DNA from: Hemibagrus wyckioides
Lineage: Eukaryota > Chordata > Actinopteri > Siluriformes > Bagridae
NCBI RefSeq assembly: GCF_019097595.1
Contig: NC_080731.1
Span: forward strand, 16,139,571-16,203,570
Direction: 5' to 3'
DNA length: 64,000 nucleotides
The notes under the pieces are model-generated. The model was not told where the DNA came from and made no database searches. It saw only the letters and a program-made list of their open reading frames with translations. This document shows, in pieces, positions 1-16,840 of this stretch (position 1 is the stretch's first letter; every line of letters begins with the position of its first letter). The position numbers and the translations under genes were made by a program.

Positions 1-1002
1 TGTGAAGTCCTCTTTCTTTCACTGTGTAACAAAAGAATATTTATAACTGTACAGTAAAATTTAATCTGTATTTTGAAGGTGAAGCAAAAGTTGACCTGTC
101 CATGACAAAATGAGCATTTCAGTAAAATATTCTTCCACATCTTTAACTGATATGTGAAGCCACGGTGTAAGGGAGATGTGCTGAAGTTACAGAAACTGAC
201 CTAATGCTTGGAGAATGTCTGCAGTAATGTAAGAGGTGTGTTTGGGAGGTATAGACATGGTATGGTGTGGGTGAGAGGAAGACGAGAAGTATGGATTATA
301 GAAAGAAATAGTGAAATGGATATATACAGAAGTTATTTGGAGAAGAGAAAGGAGAGATGTGGGCTAAGAAATGGCTGGGTTGCTGCTGTTATTGTTGTTC
401 ATTGGCATTCACTGGCAACTGGTGGAGCGAAATTATATTAATCCCTGTTATGAGACTGTATAAAGAAATCACCAAAAGATCAGCCAGTGATTAGTGTTGT
501 GAGCAGTGATCAGCACAGATACTTGCAGTTTGCTTCCCCCTAAAGGCTGAATTATGCAAGTGCAAAGTCTAAACTTCGGATTCTTTACTCTGGTGTTTTT
601 TTTTTAAATGATGTGACTGATTCCTGTCCATATTCACGAATCTCAGTTTCTACAGTGACCCGTAGAGCTGCCTGTTAAATGACAGACAGGGGGTGTATCC
701 AGACACAAACATGCTAATTAGTATTCTCAGAGACTTTATAAACTTTTGCTAACTTTTGCATACATTTATACAAGTAAGGAGTATAAAAAAATAACTATTG
801 TAACTTTTCATCCAATTGTCTCTTCTTCTTATTATTATCATAACTGCACTGTACATCATTACATCTTTTTTAAACTCTGTTCAATATTTACTTTAGTTTT
901 TCTGCACATTAACTAATTATTTGCTTAGCGAATTCCGTGGCAACATTCCTGTCGTCTGTCTGTCTGATCCGTGTTAAACCGTGGATCTCGTCTCATTTTT
1001 AG
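1..1002 (+). other. coro1c: coro1c intron, 3' part
   Basis: This AT-rich stretch lies upstream of the first visible coro1c exon and ends in a polypyrimidine tract and AG acceptor at 1001-1002. I see no exon in it that fits the preceding coronin residues, so the start codon and N-terminal WD repeats lie left of the window. Short reading frames inside it look random. Confidence 0.7.
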
Positions 1003-5761
<4,759 letters not shown>

Positions 5762-8700
5762 AGGACCCAGTCCCCTGTCCCCAACCCCACCCCTCCCCAG
5801 CTACTGTTCAGGAAATTCTATTGGCCAGGTGGGCGGGACTAGTCACTGCCAGTCACTGCGACTTCTTTCCGCCTGAGACCTGCCCAACATTCCAAGACGA
5901 ACTCTTTTCCTTTTTTTTTTCCCCCATTGTTTCATTCTTCTTCATTCTTCTTCCTTTTTTTTCCTAACCCCTTGAACCAGGTACATTTGCAAAATGACAG
6001 CAGGAAAGAGACAAAGCATAGGTCTCTCTCAAAAGCCAAGATTTTTTTTTTTTTTTTTTAACCTTGTTCAGAAAGTGACACTTGTGTTTTATTTAGTGTT
6101 TTTTGAAAGGTGTTCATTTCTTATAGTCCATAAAAAGAAATTGTGACCAATATTCCAATGTGAAGCATTCACTGTACTTGTGTATGCTCAAATATTGAAA
6201 TCAGTATTGCATTCCTCACCATCCCTTCTTCTTTGTTGCCAAATTTTTAGAGGAAGCTCATATACGGGCCTTCTTGACAGTATTTGACCATAGATTTTTT
6301 TTTTTTTTTCTTTTCTTTCTTAAATACACTTAGTCCACTTTGTACTAAAAAGGGACATTGCAATAGGCCGGTAACGCAAGTGAGGGGATTTATTTGATTT
6401 ATCCGACCCTTTAAAAGGTCTCTATACAAGAAATATTCCTGTTTTGACGCTGATTTTAACCAAGCAGTCTGGATGTACAGATTGACAGAGGAAAGCAACA
6501 TCCACATACTGACACGGTTTTATATTTAGCTTGATCTCTAATCTAATGTTTAAACATGAACATTTAGAGCTTTTTTTTTTTGCTTGGAAATGGTTTGTAT
6601 AGTGGTGTAACTTTTCAGCATTATCCATGAACATTGAACACAGGGTCTCATTCGAATTTTTCTCAGCATTCCAAACTTTTTCCTTTCCCCCCTAGAATCA
6701 GTATCCTATCCTTATCTTAAATGCATGCAATAAAGTTTTTTTTCCCCCCCTAATTTCTGAACACATTCCTGGATTCCCCCCATCCCCCGTCTCGTTTTTG
6801 TGTCTTTGAGTCTCATAAGGAACAATTTAGAGGAAATACCACGTCGTTGGCGTTCCACTTGATCGTCCATGTTTAAAAAATTCAGCAGCGCTTTTTTTCC
6901 CTCCTCTTTTTCTCCCCAGACATTTATGATTCAGTATTTACATTTTACATCAAACCAGCTCTATCTGTTATTCAGACAGGTCCTCGTTCTGGCTCATGCT
7001 GAAGTGATATTTAAACAAACTAACACCAAGAGCCATGTTAGCCATGTTAGCTTTGTTCATCAAGCCACCCTTTTCTTCCTTTTTTTTTCCTGATCAAAGT
7101 ATTAACATTTATTACTCCGAAATGAACCTCATAAGACTATGAAACGTCTCAGACCTTTAGTTCCTCAACGTGTTTCAGCAAATCTTGATCTCAGCGGGGA
7201 TCTAAACTGATGCCTTTGCCCTACTCTTTTACACTTCCTGTTTCCGTTGTGCAGGAAGTAGTGACTGCCCTGCTCTCTTAGCCATGCAAAACCGACTCTT
7301 GCTAAGGGTGTAGCTAAAGTTTGTCTAGACTGCGTCCTATACTATAAATGAAACGTAAACTCTGACTCAGATTAAGACACACTTAATGGGTGAGGCTCTC
7401 CCAGGTCAGGGGAATAAAACAGTGCTTTCACACTTGGCTTCCCCCCCCCCTCAGAAAAAGTGCATATCTTGCAATACACTAGAACTACTATACTCTAACA
7501 GTCCTAGCTAACTAATCAACTATCCTGTGCTAGATTTGAGTTGTTCATATTATTGGTAATAAATGTAAATGAAATAAAGACGATCAGGAGGCTGTTTGCC
7601 TTTTAAGAGAAAAACAGAAGCTGAGACGAACAGAGCTTATGCGACTCGAATCCCTGTAGCTACAGTTAAAGAGAGACGTCAGATCTCTCCCAAAAGCTTT
7701 TATTGTTTGTTATATTGGAATATTGCAGATGAAATTTTCCCTTCATAACATCCTAACAACTAACTTTTCACTAACTTGTGACCTGATTGCTTAAGAAGTC
7801 TTTAGAAGCTTACAACAAATCCTGACAGTTGAGGGGGGGGGGTAAAGCTTGCTAACCCCAGCAAGTGTGCAAACACTGTAAGGAAGCTTCTGTTGTAATT
7901 CGTGTAATTACCTGTACGGCCCCCCACTCCCTTTTTTCCTTTTTTTTTCCTCTTTCGGTGCTTCCTTCAGGAACTGAGAGGTGTTCGCAGGTGTCTTACA
8001 TCCTCTTTATTGTTGCTCAAACCACCTACAAGAAATGTACAGTACCTAATGTCTGTTCATCCTCTCACAGTTTTAGTTAAGATTTTAGAAGGGATTTTGT
8101 TGAGTCGAGAGCTTTATTTACATGTGCTAATGGGGGTGAGGTTCAGGAAGAATAGATGTGCCATTTTTTTTTTTTTTTGATACGCTAGCTAGTGTTTTTG
8201 TTGTTTTAGAGGATGGAGGATTCATGCATGAAAGAATGAAAAGATTTACTGTTTAAATTACGTCTGAATGGGTAGAATGACGTTGGAGGGCAAGCATGGT
8301 AGGGTTTCAGCCTGATTTAGTGTTTGTAGCAGTTACGTATAGAAATTTTGAACGCTTTTTATACCATTTGATTTCTCAAAACTGATTGGTCAGTAGGTGA
8401 AACTAAGTATCATTTGTCATTCATTAATTAGTAAGAAGTGTGCGTTGCCAAATTGCTTTATGGTCCTAACAGTAAAGTCGATCCACTTCACACACACACA
8501 CGTCACTGTGGTTAATTTATTGCATAATTATATTAACTGTATTCCTCCAAAACCATTCCATAAAGCAGTGGTGAGAAGTTTTCAGGTTTGTAGTCAAACA
8601 ATGAAAAGAAACACTGATCCTCGATCACATTATTCTTAAAGATGTATTAGCATCACTGCTTCGTTAACTTGTAGTGTGTTTGTGTCAATCAGAGTAATTG

Positions 8701-9141
8701 GATTTTTGTGATTAAATGTACCAATAGGACACCTTGTTGGTTGGATCCCACCGGTTTAATTGCTAGTTCAAGTGAAATCAAACTTATTAGTGTTTTTTTC
8801 ACTGATCCCATGTTTTTTTTTTTGTTTTGTTTCTTTCTACAATTGTGATTTAAGGTCGTAATGGTTGCTTTTCCTCCAAGGTTATGGAGTGTTTCGGCGT
8901 GTTTTGTGATGTGTTGTAACAGAGTATGTGACGAACCTGAAGGATTTTGGTAAAGTCGACAAGAAAGCTCGAACTAGAAAGCTTGACGGATGTGATTTCA
9001 TGAAATTGCTCTGTAAATATCTCCACTTTTCATTCCAATGCTGCCTCTGTCAAACTGCATAAGAAACTGAAGCCATAGTTTCCAAAGTCTCCCTGTTCAC
9101 TTTTAATGGAACATAAAGTGAATAAACCCAATAAAATCTGA
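5762..9141 (+). other. coro1c: coro1c 3'UTR with several poly(A) signals
   Basis: No exon or gene is visible after the TGA at 5761. The stretch is AT-rich, with poly-T runs and G8/C10 homopolymers. Candidate AATAAA signals lie at 6729-6734, 7558-7563, 7573-7578, 9121-9126 and 9130-9135. The last pair is followed by a T/GT-rich stretch and is the best distal end. Cleavage near 6.75 kb would give a 3'UTR of about 1 kb, and near 9.15 kb about 3.4 kb. Which signals are used cannot be decided from sequence. Confidence 0.55.
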
Positions 9142-9269
9142 TGAAAAAAACCCAGTCTCCTTGTTATTTGTACTTGTGTATCACATCATCACGGATGACA
9201 GGATATTGTGGTTTAAATTTGAGGAGGAAGCTTGAAGGTATATTAGTACATAATTAGTCACTGTCGTTG

Positions 9270-9466
9270 TCAATTGCTTAGAACTTGTCAGATTAGGGAA
9301 CTGCAGCTAAAACTGACTCGCTTTAAACAGACTCATTTGCGTCACAGTTTGAAACCCCAGCTTGGTCTGACACTGAGGCAACTTCCTGCACTTGAATTAA
9401 ACACTGCGAAGTTTCTGAAGCGGCATAAAGTATCCGAGTCAGAAAGGGCTGCCAACCAGACATCAG
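9270..9466 (+). promoter_or_regulatory. selplg: Candidate selplg promoter and untranslated first exon
   Basis: A donor-like CATCAG|GTATTT at 9464-9472 precedes the clear acceptor at 9944-9945 in front of the selplg start codon. That would make this stretch a non-coding first exon. It also holds GGAA/TTCC cores (for example CAACTTCCTG) of the kind bound by ETS/PU.1 factors in leukocyte genes. This is an inference from a donor and motifs only. Confidence 0.3.
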
Positions 9467-9954
9467 GTATTTCTACTTGGTACATGCATATAGACTTATT
9501 TTCCTTTACCGTTATCTCCTTTTACATAATCTGTAATTGGTATGATCATTATAGATTTGTAGAAATAGTTATATATATATATGTATATATATATGTATTA
9601 TTTTTACAATTTTTACAAACGTGTTTGGGAAGTAGGTAAGGCATCATTCTCCCAGAAAGGAACTTTGTAGTAAATGCTAAAAGCTGTGATGTATTTTTCT
9701 TACATTTCTATCTGAAGGCATATTCATTGCATGAAAAGGAAAATTGAAAGATGTACATGTTAGACTCAAGAAAAGGAAGTCTGTAATGTTCGAACACGTG
9801 GACGACAACAGAAACTATGCATGAGCTAAACATTGTGGTTGAAATACAAATCTTTTTGGATTGACGTTTTCATTCAGATTTGAAGATATTACCTGATAGA
9901 CATGCTTATAACATCTTTTGTTTGTTTTTTTTTTTTGCTCAACAGCTAATAGCC

Positions 9955-10926
9955 ATGACTACCAAGCTCAACTTGAGGTCATTTCTTTTTCTTTTCACTG
10001 TGAGCTGCTGGGTCTCAGGCAGTTATTCACTTGGTGTAGTAGAGAAGAATCTGGAAAATACAACCGTCTCCAACTACACACAGCAATATAACAATGAAAC
10101 CATGCTTCAGCCCACAAATGGACCTCCACAGACCACGGGGATCAGAGAAGAACTGTCGGTTACAGCTCGCACACCAAGCCAGAATACTACAGAAGTAGCC
10201 CACAGTCAACCTGCACAGGGAAATGGAACTTCTGAAAACCTTTATAACATAGAAGGAACTGAAACAAACAGCACCAAACATCAACCAGCAGGTAACGAAA
10301 GTATGGCAGGTACTGAAAGTCCTGCACAAACCGCATTCCCTGAGAAAAATCGCAGTTTGGACCTCACAACGCCAAGCTCTGCTCCAACATTTTCTGCTTC
10401 AGTAGGAGCAAATGGAACGAATGCCACAAATTCTGCCCCTATTTTGCGGACGACGCATCATATGGTAATAGACGCTACCACATCAAGAACATCGTTCAAG
10501 CCAGCAGTTTCGACAACCAGAGATATAAAAACCACTCCAACTCACACGTCAACTAAACCATACAGCACCCAAAAAACAGACAAATCAACTACCAAACTTT
10601 GTCCTACTGCTGAACCAAAAAGGGAAGGTCTTGTTGGTCGGTGCCTCATCGCCATCGCCAGTTTGGCTGCTCTAGCAACCATCTTCATCATGACCACCAT
10701 CATCTTGGCCACGAAGTTGGCAGGGAACAGATACAGGCACAGGGGGAGCCTGCTTAATGACACGGAGATGGTCTGCATATCTACCCTAATGAACGATTCC
10801 GATCATCCCATGCCCACTCCGAGACACCCGAAAAGCAACGGAGCACTGATCCCCATCACTGAAGATGAAGACGGTGATGATCTCACTCTCAACAGCTTCC
10901 TGCATGATACAGAAGCTTTGGCATAG
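9955..10926 (+). CDS. selplg: P-selectin glycoprotein ligand 1 (PSGL-1)
   Basis: PSGL-1 is the sialomucin on leukocytes that P-, E- and L-selectin bind during rolling. The single coding exon follows a strong acceptor (poly-T, GCTCAACAG) at 9945. The start is placed at the ATG at 9955 because an in-frame ATG at 9880 lies in the intron. The protein is 323 aa. It has a signal peptide (FLFLFTVSCWVSGSYS) and a Ser/Thr/Pro/Asn-rich mucin ectodomain with many NxT/S sites. A Cys abuts the membrane segment (GRCLIAIASLAALATIFIMT), matching the dimerising Cys of mammals. The tail keeps two PSGL-1 signatures, TEMVCISTLMND and EDGDDLTLNSFL. I see no tandem decapeptide mucin repeats as in mammals. N-terminal tyrosines (NYTQQYNNE) are not in an obvious sulfation context. 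Identity rests on the TM/tail and on coro1c adjacency; the ectodomain alone would be unrecognisable. Confidence 0.88.
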   Translation: MTTKLNLRSFLFLFTVSCWVSGSYSLGVVEKNLENTTVSNYTQQYNNETMLQPTNGPPQTTGIREELSVTARTPSQNTTEVAHSQPAQGNGTSENLYNIEGTETNSTKHQPAGNESMAGTESPAQTAFPEKNRSLDLTTPSSAPTFSASVGANGTNATNSAPILRTTHHMVIDATTSRTSFKPAVSTTRDIKTTPTHTSTKPYSTQKTDKSTTKLCPTAEPKREGLVGRCLIAIASLAALATIFIMTTIILATKLAGNRYRHRGSLLNDTEMVCISTLMNDSDHPMPTPRHPKSNGALIPITEDEDGDDLTLNSFLHDTEALA

Positions 10927-11062
10927 ACATTAGGATCTTTGGATTTTGTATGAAAATCTTAAACCTGACTGAAAATCAAAACATCCAAGCATTTGCCTTG
11001 AAGATCAGGTTGGTCACATCCTCTCATTCTTTTTTTCTTGAAGTGGAGTATGTGGTGAAATC

Positions 11063-11093
<31 letters not shown>

Positions 11094-12107
11094 TTTTCTT
11101 TTAATGGTAAACAAAACTGAAGCACATCATAATGCTGAACAGGAGACTCACAGAACTCGAATCATTTGTAAAATACTCAAACAGCATGAACTTGTGCCTG
11201 CATTCGGTCTATGCCAAATCTGTCATATCCTGATGAATAGAGATTAGTTTCCTCAAGAGGCCCAAGAGAAGCTGGTTGTCAACACAGATGATAATATTTG
11301 TGTTTGCACTGGTGTTGCATAGGGAAATGTGTAAGCTCTTTAGACTGACAAGAGGAAGAGGAAGTGTTTTTTTTTTTTTTTAATATAGTTGTGCATCGAA
11401 GTGTGGCAGTAGAGCTGCTTAGTGACGGGAACCTTAAACTGTGGCCACCTTTCAAACCAAACCTCAAAAAAAAAAAATATATGAAGGTCTAAATTTTGAT
11501 GTATCTTGTTACTTCATTACTTCAGAAAAAAACATGCACATGTAGAAAAATGAACTGCTTTATACATGGTCTTTTTTTAGTCCTACTCTATTTATCGTTA
11601 TTTTTATGTTTTGCAATCCACTTTTTTTTTTTAATCACAAGTCAGTTGACTCATTTTGTATAGTTATGTTCCTATTTCCAGTCTTTCATGATTCGTAATT
11701 TCCTCCAGCAAAACAGTTCAGCTGCTAGTTTGTTATTAGCATGTGCAAGCAGCAGCTTTCTGAGGTTTCTCATCGTGGTGTGCATCAACCCAAAACTCAT
11801 AGTGGACTCACACAACCATGGGCTCAGAGATTAAGCTCATGGGACCGTAAAGAAGATTCATTATCATGGGTTCATCTGCAGCGCTGCGTTGTATATTTAT
11901 CTGTTCGTCTTCAGTAACCGCTTTATCATAGTCAGCATTGTTTTATGGTTTAAATGATTATTTTATATTTTGCTAAATAGAAGCGAGCAGGTACAATCCA
12001 AAATAATATATTCTATCAGGATTTCTTCAGGAGCCAAGTAAAGTGGGATTAAACTATTATAAAACCGTGATCTTAGATTGCAAAAGGAGCAGGCACTCAG
12101 CAAATAC

Positions 12108-12182
12108 ATTTTATTTTATTTTATTTTATTTTATTTTATTTTATTTTATTTTATTTTATTTTATTTTATTTTATTTTATTTT
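12108..12182 (+). repeat. (TTTTA)n pentanucleotide microsatellite
   Basis: About 14-15 near-perfect TTTTA copies. Confidence 0.95.
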
Positions 12183-13206
12183 TATTAAGTCCTTCAAGCT
12201 GCAGTTTTGCACCATCTACGTCATTTCATAGAAAAAGCAGCCGTATCTAATAACAGCCACCCTTACAGACTCCTAACCTTTTAATGAGCGCTTTATTCCT
12301 ATCCATCATCCAGCACACCCACACTTGAGGGCAACTTAAAGTAGTCAATCAATCGACTGGCATGTTTCTTGGAGGTTGGAGGAAACCTACACAGACACAA
12401 GAAAAACAGAACCTAAAGCTCAAGATGGAACTGGAGACCCTGGAGTTGAAAGATGGTTTCTTATTTATTGCTTTATCTACTTTTTTTTGTTAATATTCTC
12501 CTTTGATTGTATAAGTATATTAAACCTGTGTATTAAAATAATTGCCTCTGTATTTTTAAAAGTTGTGTGTTTTCTGCAGGTCACAGATTTCCAGTCCAGT
12601 TAGTCGACTGACTTATTGATGCAAAACAGAAATACTGGATTTAAATGGACTGGAACAGTATGTGACCATATTGGTATAAAGATATTATGTTAAATATATC
12701 CTAATAAAGTGTATAGTGAATTAAAATATTCATCTCTGTATACATATTGAATGTAACTGTATTGCTGATTGTAGTGATGTGTACAGTAAAAGTCTGCTCT
12801 GTGGAGTTTACTTTAATGGAGGGAGGTTTGTGTGCCTTTGAGCCATCTGTAGAGATTTCTTTATGTTTTGTATTGTAGCAGACAAAATATCATGAAGGCA
12901 TTAAGCTTAACTTGATGAACAGACCAAACAAAGCCATTTTTATTTTTTTATTTTTATTTTTTTGTAACACCTGCTTTAAAGGTGAAGTGGGAGCACATAA
13001 GGTTGCTCTTGGGGGTCCCTGATTATGAGCATCAAGAACATTAAATGCTCATCTGTGAGATAAATAGGTTATCATTTAACATGTGTTCAGGAAATTTCAA
13101 AATAGATTTGTGTGATTTAGACCTTGTACATTTATATATATACAGTATGTAAGCTGTACAGTAGGACTGTAGATGGGAGGTTTATTTTAAAACTTGTGCA
13201 TACGTG

Positions 13207-13209
<3 letters not shown>

Positions 13210-13242
<33 letters not shown>
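13210..13242 (+). repeat. (GT)n microsatellite
   Basis: About 16 uninterrupted GT units between selplg and tmem119. Confidence 0.95.
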
Positions 13243-13245
<3 letters not shown>

Positions 13246-13439
13246 TGCGGCCAAGAGGCTGTAATCGCAAAAGCCTGATGAGAGAGAGCAAAAACCAGGT
13301 TCAGAAATAAGAGCTACACCCAGCGCCCACAGAGAGCCTCACCCATGGGAGGTGCGCACCACATAAGACTTAAAACAGGGCCTTTAACAAGTGACTGAAA
13401 ATACTTTAAAAAAATTGTTAAATCATTTAATATAGAGTG

Positions 13440-13930
13440 CAAACATCAGAATGGGGAAAAAGTCTGATCTCTCTGACTTTAACCGTGGCATGGTTGTTGG
13501 TGCCAGATAGGTACGTTTAAGTATTTCAGATCTCCTGAGATTTTTTTACACACATCATTCTGTTGAGTTTACACAGAATGGTGTGATAAACAAAGAAAGT
13601 CTAGAGTAACTCAAATAATCACTCTTTACAACTGTGATCTCAGGATACAAAAAACATCAAAGGCTGAGGTGGATAGACTACAACAGCAGAAGAACACATC
13701 AGGTTCTACGTCTTTCAGCCAAGAACAAGAACCTGAGGCTATCATGGGAAACACCTTTGCTTTTCTGCTCACCAATCACCGGTTGTAAAGTGATTATTTG
13801 ACTTAATATAAACTGGTCACTCTCACATCAATGAGTTTGACAGACCCTCCACTTACAGGATTTTTTTTCATACTATTCTGTCTAAACTGTAGAGACTGTT
13901 GTGCGTGAAAATCTCATCAGTCAGTGAAAG
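13440..13930 (+). mobile_element. Tc1-like transposon relic (family A, copy 1)
   Basis: The sequence contains decayed transposase text from the N-terminal DNA-binding region of a common fish Tc1 family: GACTTTAACCGTGGCATGG, then GTTTACACAGAATGG, AGTAACTCAAATAATCACTC and AAGAACAAGAACCTGAGGCT. The same blocks recur in order at 37072-37460. Frames are broken by stops and indels and no intact transposase remains. The 3' catalytic half is missing. Confidence 0.7.
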
Positions 13931-16840
13931 TGAATCATTAATCATATGAAATATTTAGAGTATAAATGACATATACAAGTACAGGAATAAGAGTACATAT
14001 TTAATTGAATTATTGTGTATTTAGTTATATAGAGCTGTAGTGTGTGTACATTGCTCAAAAGCTCCTGGTTACACAACCCCACTTGACTATATACAACTGT
14101 AGAAATGACATTATTCATAATCACACTCTCCAGTGTCACCAAGATGAGGTGAGATGAGATTCCTCTCAATGTTTCTTCAACACATCATCTCTGAGAGTTT
14201 TTCCTCACCACAGGCTTGATCATTAGGGATAAATATAATTTTAACATTTGCAGTTTTTACTGTGAATGTTTATATTTTTGTAAAGCGGCTTTAAGACAAC
14301 GTCAGTTGTTAAGAGTGTTATACAAATAAAATAGAATTAAATTGAATTATGTGTGTGTGTGTTTTAATGAAAAGTGAATGATATCAGAATTTGTGTCATC
14401 TATGTGTGTGAACTCATCTATGAATCTGTGCACTATCATTAGTGGACTTTGTCCATAAGGCCATAAGGAACCAAAACCAAACCACCCCCGTACCATCTTT
14501 CCAGGGAGAGGAGGAGAAAAGTGGAGGAGAGGAGGGATGTTCACCACACAAATGAAAAAAAAAAATCCTTTCTTCCTTTTTTGGGGGGAAACCTACACAT
14601 AGGCACAATCTGCTGTGCCAATCTCAGTGCAGCACAGAGGCAGCTGGTCTTCCTCACTTTTTCTTCCTTTCTTCATTTCTCTTAATTGTCTTGTGTACTG
14701 GAGTGAGCGTTGGGAGAGAACCACAGAGAGAACATCTGCACATCAGTAAGTGTTGCTTCTTCAAGTTAATTTGGATTTCTTTAACCTTTTCTCTATAGTG
14801 TTAAAAAAACAAACATGCCAGATAATAATTGTTGGACTTCTACTGTTGATGAGAATAAAAATCGCACACGGAATTTGCTAATGTTGGATTTTTACTCAAA
14901 ATTCTTCCAGTTCTTATATTTAAATGATCTCTGTTTTGCTTTGTAGCTGTTATCTTGGGTTAAATGACTTGTTTAAACAATACCTGGGTCTTCAGAGCTT
15001 CAGAGAATTTGTAGAACAAAAGCCTCTTACAGCTTAACTTCCTTAAAACTAAATTTGACTTTGTTTATAAAAGAATCGTCATCACGGGTTAACGTGTCTG
15101 TAAAAGCCTTATCCACCTTCGTTAACTCACAAGGCAAACTATATATTTAAAGGATGCTTTTCCTCAGTCAATTTATACTATAATTCATCTCATCCAGTTA
15201 TAAGTCTTGCTGAACGACACATTTGTCCTGGATTACCTTCTTCTCTTTTGGGTAGAATGAGAAACCTGAGTTAACTCATTTGGAGAATCATAGCATGGTT
15301 AATTTAATAGTTGAGTAAGTTAACTTACTTGTAGAATATCAATTCTGAATTAATCTCATCTGTAGAATGATGCCGATTAACTCACTTTTGGTTAATTTGG
15401 TAGGATGATCGTTCTCAATTCCTTGTAGAATGAACCCTTTCTGGGGTTTATTTAGTTGTAGAATGATATTGTACTGTCCTATGGAGCAGGAATTTACTTG
15501 TATTACAATAATCTGTTGAATGTGCATTCTCTTGGGTTCACACAAAATGCGACTGAAAGTTGTTTTTTTATTTCATATTCCATGCTAGACCCCCCCCCCA
15601 TTTCTATACCCAATGCACTCAATTTTGTACTTTGAAGAACAGTAGGCCTTAATCTTTGTTCTAAACTACGCCACATGCCCCACACTCAGATTGGACTGGA
15701 ATGACAGAGCTGGAAATTTCAGCATGTAATTTAACTCGGTTCTTTCCTCCAGTTTTGGACTGTGCTGCATTCAGCATGCAGGAGACACCCACACATTAGG
15801 TCCAGGAGCTCACAGCAAACCTCTCATTAGGATCTGGATTACATCTTACATAGTCTTTATGGGTAATTAATGGACATGAAATCTCAACAGTGTTCAAAAA
15901 TCAGCATGTACATTTACAGATATTTGGTTCCAGTAAACGTTGCTCTCGGTAGAGAAGAACCTCTTCGGTATTTGTTTTATTCATGTGTTATTGGTGTCTA
16001 CACCACACTAAATATGTGGATGGAAGTGAAATATGGTTTGACCTAAGTAGTTAGACAGTTGCAAAACTGAAACTGCACCTCTATTCTAATTATTCTAAGT
16101 AAGCTTCTTGTTATTGTTCAAATAATTTCACTAATGCATGCATTCATTCAATCAGTGTGCACAATGTTAAGCATGTACCGAGCTCAAGGACTGGGATTTC
16201 TGCATTAAAAACAATCAGCAGCTGCACCTAGCTTTTTGCAGTGCACTGTGGTTGGACAAGAGCTTGGTTTGGAGAGCAGAAATAGTTCTTCTGGTTTGGT
16301 TTATTGCAGCTGAACTAAAATAGCCAGAAAATACAGGCCGAAAGTCTCCCACACTGTATTCTGTCCTGCTCTCTGTCTGAAAAGGAAATGAAAACAACAG
16401 AAAAAAAAAGAAAGAAAGAAATCACTCAACCCAAACATTCCCCATACTTTATATATTTTTAACCTCCTACACCTTTAAAAACATTTTGCTTCCAGTTTCA
16501 GGAAAACAAGTCATTTTATAAAAAAAGTATATTAAATGACTGGGTTTTTTTAAAGCCAGAAAACTGTGTACTACTCAACACCATCTACAGTGAAATCTAT
16601 TTCACTGTCTGTCTCTTTGGTGAGCAGGTGGTAGCAGTCAAGGGGGAAAAATTACAAACCAGGCCTCAATCTCCACCCCAAATAAGTAATGGTCTGCAGA
16701 AACAAAAATAGATTGAACACAGAGCGATGAGAAAAATATATGCTGTGAATGTTTTAGCGTATGTTTGTTGTAGATTTTATTTTAACATTAACATGAAATT
16801 TCATATCCAAATAATTGACTGACAGTATACATATTCACTT
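13931..16840 (+). other. Intergenic DNA between selplg and tmem119
   Basis: No gene is seen in this AT-rich stretch. A (GT)n run lies near 14350. Around 15240-15440 the text 'GTAGAATGA..AACTCA' recurs loosely several times, suggesting an old degenerate tandem repeat. Poly-C lies at about 15591-15599. Confidence 0.5.
14640..14746 (+). promoter_or_regulatory. tmem119: Possible untranslated first exon of tmem119
   Basis: A short stretch ends in a donor-like ATCA|GTAAGTG at about 14744, with TTCC-rich (ETS-like) DNA upstream. TMEM119 genes have an untranslated first exon, and the coding exon here begins right after an acceptor at 19350. This is a candidate only, and the 4.6-kb intron it implies is unproven. 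Confidence 0.2.

Larger units (their letters stand above)
10927..13380 (+). other. selplg 3'UTR and intergenic DNA
   Basis: No gene is seen. The first part is presumably selplg 3'UTR with poly-T runs. An AATAAA lies at 12703-12708, about 1.8 kb after the stop codon. Reading frames here are short and low-complexity. Confidence 0.5.
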
